DNA from: Rhizobium sp. Leaf371
GTDB lineage: Bacteria > Pseudomonadota > Alphaproteobacteria > Rhizobiales > Rhizobiaceae
Direction of reading: 5' to 3'
Assembly (NCBI RefSeq): GCF_001424045.1
Contig: NZ_LMQB01000005.1
Coordinates: 1 to 49,908 of the forward strand
Length of the DNA stretch: 49,908 nt
A program made the translations under genes and the position numbers. The notes beneath the pieces were generated by a model. That model worked only from the letters and a program-made list of their open reading frames with translations, was not told the DNA's origin and ran no database searches. This document shows positions 45,851-49,908 of this stretch, in pieces; positions within the stretch are counted from its first letter, which is position 1; each line of letters starts with the position of its first letter.

Positions 45851-46498
45851 ATGCAGCAGCGCAGCATGCCAGAAATCGTCGGGGTGGAGCGTCACTCGCT
45901 CAAGGGCCTTCCCCCGAGAGACCGAATTTTGCAGACCGCCTCAGATCTGTTTTACCGGCTAAGCGTTCATTCTGTCGGGATAGATCGCATCATTGCAGAG
46001 AGCGGGGTGGCAAAGATGACGTTTTACAAGCACTTCCCGTCGAAGGCCTCCCTGATCGCGACCTATCTCCGAGATAAGAAAACCATTGGGTTCGAGATGT
46101 TTGCAGCGGCGGCGGAGAAGCCTGGCCTGTCAGCGGTAGAGCGTGTGCTCACGATCTTTGACGCAATTGATGAACCTCTTCGTGCGCCTACATTCCGGGG
46201 CTGTTCGTTTGCAAGAGGGCTGGCAGAATTTGGACCTGAGGCAAACACGCCAGAAGTACAGGCGACCATTGCCGACTATTATCGCGAATTACATGAACTC
46301 GTAACATCGCTCATGAAGCCGCTCGGTTTGAAGAACCCCGAGCGAGCCGTCATCCAAATCCTGTCGCTGGTTCAGGGAGCGTTCGTCATCGCTCAATCCA
46401 TGCCAAGCGAGGGAATTGTCGAAGCCAACCGCGATGCCGCCCGGTTGTTGTTAGAGAGCGAGGTGGCGGCTGTGGCGTCGAAATCGGAGCAGGATTGA
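45851..46498 (+). CDS. TetR-family transcriptional regulator (second module)
   Basis: The 215-residue protein has a TetR DNA-binding domain (PRDRILQTASDLFYRLSVHS, IDRIIAESGVAKMTFYKHFP) and a C-terminal ligand domain (RGCSFARGLAEFGPEANTPE), resembling the AcnR/YjdC-like group. ATG 45851 follows a strong GATAGGAGGTAAG. It is divergent from the SDR and reductase-like genes and probably represses them. The DNA-binding helices differ clearly from those of the TetR at 34933, in line with different operators. Confidence 0.9.
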   Translation: MQQRSMPEIVGVERHSLKGLPPRDRILQTASDLFYRLSVHSVGIDRIIAESGVAKMTFYKHFPSKASLIATYLRDKKTIGFEMFAAAAEKPGLSAVERVLTIFDAIDEPLRAPTFRGCSFARGLAEFGPEANTPEVQATIADYYRELHELVTSLMKPLGLKNPERAVIQILSLVQGAFVIAQSMPSEGIVEANRDAARLLLESEVAAVASKSEQD

Positions 46499-46856
46499 GG
46501 CATTCTGCCGGACATCCTGGAAATCGTACAATGGCTTTGTGCCGCCCGTTCCCATGCCACCCCATCGAATGTATACGCAGGCTCATAGATAGACATAGCT
46601 GCGTACCTCTTCCCGATTCTCCAAAAGTATTGGGAAGAAGTATGAGCAACAAGGTAACGCTCGTGAGCGGCAAGTTCGGCAAGCACATGATGCTGGAAAT
46701 TGCCTGACCTCGAGATATCGTCGTCGCGAAAAAGCACACATCGGCAAAATTACCCGGCAAGTTCGCGACGAACTCATGGCGACCGCCCAGTCAGAACGCC
46801 ATGGACTTTCATCCCGCCAAATATAGCCAATACATACGTCGGCCACAGGAGCTATT
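46499..46856. other. Intergenic region without a recognised gene
   Basis: About 358 bp between the TetR gene and the GFA gene. A 21-codon open frame at 46642-46707 (MSNKVTLVSGKFGKHM...) has a weak ribosome site but no recognisable family. Frames on both strands are otherwise broken. It could be decayed coding DNA. Confidence 0.45.
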
Positions 46857-47243
46857 ATGTATAAAGGCAGTTGCCTCTGCAGTACGGTAAAATACGAGGT
46901 TCGTGGCGAGCTTGGTGCCGCAATCTATTGTCATTGTTCGCGATGTCGCAAAGCAACCGCAACCGCGTTTGCGACCAACGCAGCCGTTGCGGTCAGCGAC
47001 TTCGTCATTATCGAAGGCGAGGCCGCGCTGAAGGCATTCGATTCCTCGCCGGGCGTTCACCGCTTTTTCTGTTCCAATTGTGGGTCATCGATCATAAGTC
47101 GCCGCGATAACATGCCGGATGTTGTTCGCTTGCGGCTGGGGACGCTCGATACGCCGCTGCCGGCGTCGCCGACAGCACATTATTTCGTCGCCTCGAAGGC
47201 CGAGTGGTATGAGATACGAGACGAGTTGCCACAGTTCCCGTAA
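46857..47243 (+). CDS. GFA-family zinc protein (glutathione-dependent formaldehyde-activating-like)
   Basis: The 128-residue protein has the full set of zinc cysteines of the GFA fold: the N-terminal CLCSTVKYEV, the central CHCSRCRKATATAF and FFCSNCGSSI. The family includes Gfa, proposed to help formaldehyde react with glutathione, and CENP-V; most members have no proven substrate. ATG 46857 follows AGGAGCTATT. It is a single gene downstream of the second TetR, with no overlap, so its link to that module is uncertain. Confidence 0.85.
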   Translation: MYKGSCLCSTVKYEVRGELGAAIYCHCSRCRKATATAFATNAAVAVSDFVIIEGEAALKAFDSSPGVHRFFCSNCGSSIISRRDNMPDVVRLRLGTLDTPLPASPTAHYFVASKAEWYEIRDELPQFP

Positions 47244-47456
47244 GGCCGGCACGGTGCTGGCAGGCGGGAGCTCCCTGAAAACATCGGTGATCCCGCACCA
47301 TCGCAGGGCAGGCACCGACGAGCCGCCTGCGCGACGCCGCCGCATTGTGCGTTTTCCGACACCCATCCGCGACCGACAGCGCACCAACGTATCCAAACGA
47401 AATCAGTGCGTCTGTCCAGCACCGCTGCTCAGAGGTGCGAAGTACCAGGAGATCTG

Positions 47457-48428
47457 ATGACAAATGTGTTTGGAGCAAAATCCACTACTGAAGAGGTGCT
47501 CTCCGGGATCGACCTCAGTGGCAAACGCGTGCTTGTTACCGGCGTATCCGCTGGCCTTGGCGTCGAAACCGCGCGGGCGTTGGTAACCCACGGTGCCGAT
47601 GTGGTCGGTACTGCCCGTGATCTGGCCAAGGCGGAAGGTGCCTTGGCGACCGTTCGCGCCGAGACGGCCAATGGCGGTAGCCTTAATCTTCTCCGGATCG
47701 ACCTAGCATCGCTGGCAAGCGTTCGCGCAGGCGCAGATGCGCTGCTCGTGGATGGTCGGCTTTTCGATGTTGTCATTGCCAATGCCGGTGTCATGGCGCC
47801 CCCCTTTAGTCGCACGGTCGATGGCTTCGAGACGCAGTTCGGCACCAATCATCTCGGCCATTTTACCTTGGTCAATCGCATCGCGTCCCTCATTGCACCC
47901 GGCGGGCGGTTGGTGAACTTGGCGTCATCTGGTCACCGCTTAGCCGATGTCGATATCGAAGACCCGAACTTTGAGCAGACGGCTTACGACCCCTGGGTTG
48001 CTTACGGGCGCTCCAAAACGGCCAATATTCTGTTCACGGTTGAATTCGACCGGAGGCACAAGGCGCGGGGGATCCGCGCAACGGCGGTACATCCAGGCGG
48101 TATCCGCACAGAGCTCACGCGTCATCTAGGGGACGGAGCGTTCGAGGCGATGATTGACAAGGTCAACGAAGAACTCGCAGCCCAAGGTAAGTCGCCTTTC
48201 GAATTGAAGTCCATCCCGCAGGGTGCTGCCACCTCGGTATGGGCCGGTTTTGTTGCCGCTGCTGAGGAGGTCGGTGGGCTCTATTGCCACAATTGCCGCG
48301 TCGCGACCGTAACGGAGAAACCAGCAAGCCGCATCAGCGAGGATGTCTGCGCCTATGCGCTCGATCCTGAGAGAGCCAAGGCCCTCTGGATCAAGAGTGA
48401 AGAAATAATCGGTGAGCGCTTCGAATAA
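47457..48428 (+). CDS. Short-chain dehydrogenase/reductase, retinol-dehydrogenase-like
   Basis: The 323-residue SDR has the cofactor motif GKRVLVTGVSAGLGVETARA, a DLASLASVRAGAD segment, VVIANAGVMAPPF, the FGTNHLGHFTLVNR motif characteristic of the retinol dehydrogenase/protochlorophyllide-reductase-like group, and the catalytic Ser (ASSGH) with Tyr and Lys (YGRSKTANILF). ATG 47457 is preceded by CAGGAG; the frame opens at 47406 without a better start. Probably an NADP-linked carbonyl reductase of broad specificity. It lies 213 bp after the GFA gene and 120 bp before an IS630-type element. Confidence 0.9.
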   Translation: MTNVFGAKSTTEEVLSGIDLSGKRVLVTGVSAGLGVETARALVTHGADVVGTARDLAKAEGALATVRAETANGGSLNLLRIDLASLASVRAGADALLVDGRLFDVVIANAGVMAPPFSRTVDGFETQFGTNHLGHFTLVNRIASLIAPGGRLVNLASSGHRLADVDIEDPNFEQTAYDPWVAYGRSKTANILFTVEFDRRHKARGIRATAVHPGGIRTELTRHLGDGAFEAMIDKVNEELAAQGKSPFELKSIPQGAATSVWAGFVAAAEEVGGLYCHNCRVATVTEKPASRISEDVCAYALDPERAKALWIKSEEIIGERFE

Positions 48429-48635
48429 CAGTCGTGACGAACTGGGCTGCCGCGTTGCCGATAGCTTCACGATTAAGCGAGCCTCGCCTTCGCCGCTTGG
48501 CACCGCGGTCTACATGGACTGCGGTGCTCGCCCCTAAGTTCCATATTAGAGCGTTTCCCTGACTGATTGAATCGGATTGCTTTGCAAATCAGTCTCCTTC
48601 TGATTCAAACCATCTGCCGATGGAGGTCGGCAGAT

Positions 48636-48998
48636 ATGTCGAGAGCCCTTTCCGTTGATCTTCGCATACGTGTGCTCGCTGCCGTGAACGGCGGCGCATC
48701 GCATAGAGAGGCTGCCGAGCGTTTCGGCGTGAGCGCAGCCAGCGTGAGCCGTTGGCGTCACTTGCAAATCCAGCAGGGAAATGTTCGACCCGGTCCACTC
48801 GGCGGCGACCGCAATTCCCACAAGACAGAAGCGCATGCCGATCTGATCATGATCTGGCTCGTCGAGCACCGGGACGGCACCCTTTTCGAGCTTCGCAAAG
48901 CCTTGGGTGATCAAGGCATTTCCATCAGCAAGTCGGCGCTGCATCGCTTTCTTGTCCGGCACGAACAAACGCGCAAAAAAAGACTGGCCATGCGGTAG
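48636..48998 (+). CDS. IS630-family transposase, N-terminal frame (orfA)
   Basis: A 120-residue protein with a paired helix-turn-helix region (RIRVLAAVNGGASHREAAER, FGVSAASVSRWRHLQ; DLIMIWLVEHRDGTLFEL). ATG 48636 follows GGAGG. An A7 run at 48975-48981 near its end should shift ribosomes into the orfB frame, the normal way these elements make the full transposase. Confidence 0.88.
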   Translation: MSRALSVDLRIRVLAAVNGGASHREAAERFGVSAASVSRWRHLQIQQGNVRPGPLGGDRNSHKTEAHADLIMIWLVEHRDGTLFELRKALGDQGISISKSALHRFLVRHEQTRKKRLAMR

Positions 48999-49015
48999 AG
49001 CAAAGCCGTCCGGAC

Positions 49016-49582
49016 GTGCTGGAAAAGCGGCAATGCTGGTTCGAGGCGCAACTCGATCTCGATCCAGAGCGGCTCGTGTTCATCGACGAAACCTGGACCG
49101 CGACCAATATGGCTCGTACTCACGGGCGATGCCGCAAGGGCGAGCGGTTGCGGATGGGTTTCCCTCACGGTCATCGCAAGACGACCACATTGGTTGCGGG
49201 CCTCCGCAACACGGGAATGGTCGCGCCACTTGTCATAGACGGACCGATCAACGGTGAGTGGTTCGAGGCGTATGTGGCTCAGGTTCTGGTTCCGACATTG
49301 AAACCAGGGGACGTTGTCATCCTCGACAATCTGTCCAGCCACAAACGACCGGCAGCAAGGGAACTGATCGAGGCGGTCGGCGCGACAATGATGTTTCTTC
49401 CGCCCTACAGCCCGGACTTCAACCCAATTGAGAAGGCCTTCTCCAAGCTCAAGGCTCTCCTACGAAAAGCTGCGGAGAGAACCGTCACCGGACTATGGGA
49501 TCGCATCGGCAAGCTGATTGATATGGTCGAACCGCAAGAAGCTCAGAACTACTTCAATTCCTGCGGAGATGATCCAACATGA
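49016..49582 (+). CDS. IS630-family transposase, catalytic frame (orfB)
   Basis: This frame holds the DDE domain: VFIDETWTATNMARTHGR (first Asp), DVVILDNLSSHKRPAA (second Asp) and FLPPYSPDFNPIEKAFSKLK (Glu). It is open upstream to the A7 run near 48975, where KKTGHAVEQSRPDV is readable, so it is most likely translated by frameshift from orfA rather than from the ORF start at 49016. All catalytic residues are present and the element may be active. Confidence 0.88.
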   Translation: MLEKRQCWFEAQLDLDPERLVFIDETWTATNMARTHGRCRKGERLRMGFPHGHRKTTTLVAGLRNTGMVAPLVIDGPINGEWFEAYVAQVLVPTLKPGDVVILDNLSSHKRPAARELIEAVGATMMFLPPYSPDFNPIEKAFSKLKALLRKAAERTVTGLWDRIGKLIDMVEPQEAQNYFNSCGDDPT

Positions 49583-49597
49583 TAGGGAAACGCTCTA

Positions 49598-49809
49598 AAA
49601 CAGGTGCAACCGTCCTTGGCACATCTTCAACGGCCAATGCAGTTGAGGGAGCCGGTCTACCAAAGGAGCGCGTCCGGATCATCAAAGACGGTGACACGTT
49701 CAGCTACGGGGACTTCAGGATTACCGCTTTCGAAACACCGCATTCGCCGAATCCTACATCGGTAGGCTTGATTGACCACCCGCTTCAAACACCCGCTTGG
49801 GAAGATGAA
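49598..49809 (+). pseudogene. MBL-fold metallohydrolase, internal fragment
   Basis: The frame KTGATVLGTSSTANAVEGAG through RIIKDGDTFSYGDFRITAFE and TPHSP resembles the middle of UlaG/AttM-like metallo-beta-lactamase-fold hydrolases, including a histidine in the FETPHSP motif. The N-terminal HxHxDH metal motif is missing, cut off by the IS630-type element. The C-terminus is cut by the end of an IS3-type element, whose first bases supply the TGA stop (49810-49812). An apparent start at 49579 comes from IS sequence. Confidence 0.7.
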
Positions 49810-49908
49810 TGAACCGCGCCGGGTTTGCCGGAGGCCATTTCGGTTAAGTTATGCGGCCATGGCTGGTTCGTCCAGCATGGCGTAGTAGCGTTCCTCGGCT
49901 TCGGCTGG
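49810..49908 (-). mobile_element. End of an IS3-family element with orfB C-terminus (partial)
   Basis: The terminal sequence TGAACCGCGCCGGGTTTGCC looks like an IS3-family end. On the minus strand, 49908-49849 encodes PAEAEERYYAMLDEPAMAA and a stop, the typical C-terminus of an IS3-type orfB. The rest lies beyond the right edge. Confidence 0.7.

Larger units (their letters stand above)
48549..49595 (+). mobile_element. IS630-family insertion sequence (second, different type)
   Basis: The ends are inverted repeats GAGCGTTTCCCT, flanked by TA at 48547-48548 and 49596-49597. The 1047-bp element carries two overlapping transposase frames joined by an A7 slippery run. It differs from the IS630 copy at 17 kb in ends, length and coding organisation. 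It sits directly upstream of a truncated MBL-fold gene. Confidence 0.9.

Noticed and set aside
1-49908. Toxin-antitoxin, restriction, phage or conjugation genes.
   Set aside because: I looked for typical motifs of these systems in the translated frames and recognised none; the mobile content is limited to IS elements and fragments.

Overview
The window looks like an accessory replicon (plasmid, chromid or island) of a Rhizobiaceae-type alphaproteobacterium (Rhizobium/Agrobacterium/Allorhizobium-like). This is inferred from high-GC coding DNA, sugar ABC transporters, rhizobial-type cytoplasmic chemoreceptors, an IS427-type element, a D-tartrate dehydratase very like the Bradyrhizobium enzyme, and many IS elements. 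No rRNA, tRNA, CRISPR array or replication origin was recognised.

Layout. 1-237: 5' end of a ytfQ-like sugar-binding protein gene, leaving the window on the minus strand. 829-12248: a compact nine-gene plus-strand catabolic operon (sugar ABC transporter, SorC-type regulator, aldo-keto reductase, GlpD-like FAD dehydrogenase, DhnA/LsrF-type aldolase, FGGY kinase, GMC oxidoreductase). 12578-16522: membrane transhydrogenase pntAB, with pntA split by an IS427-type element whose transposase carries a 72-bp tandem duplication over its catalytic helix. 16.5-27 kb: a decayed chemotaxis/signalling zone with a CHASE3 fragment, an IS630 copy, an HD-GYP protein, a broken cheW, two double-PAS chemoreceptors facing outward, a LuxR-type regulator, and an IS256/IS3/GH42 scrap heap.

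27.4-30.1 kb: a frameshifted Tat-exported flavodoxin-fold oxidoreductase, an IS3 copy and fragments of LysR and AraC regulators. 30.1-35.5 kb: a minus-strand operon of three F420-dependent-NADP-reductase-like genes, a frameshifted SDR and a luciferase-like monooxygenase, divergent from a TetR gene with two clear inverted repeats between them. 35.7-36.8 kb: an exported esterase-like hydrolase. 37.1-43.7 kb: a tartrate island (LysR regulator, TctCBA transporter, TtuC-like dehydrogenase, TarD dehydratase). 44.0-46.5 kb: a second, smaller copy of the TetR / SDR / F420-reductase-like module. 46.9-49.9 kb: a GFA protein, another SDR, a second IS630-type element, an MBL-fold fragment and the end of an IS3-family element.

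How the genes work together. The first operon should import a polyol or rare sugar, phosphorylate it, oxidise the phosphate and cleave it; the substrate cannot be read from sequence. The tartrate operon should import tartrate and convert it to oxaloacetate (TarD) or oxidise it (TtuC). The two TetR-controlled modules look like inducible redox or xenobiotic-response units. The most system-like and least explained features are the nine-gene operon and the duplicated TetR / SDR / F420-reductase-like module. Several genes, mostly in IS-rich or accessory parts, carry apparent one-base deletions, so pseudogene calls should be checked against reads. All assignments are from reading translations; no database search was run.
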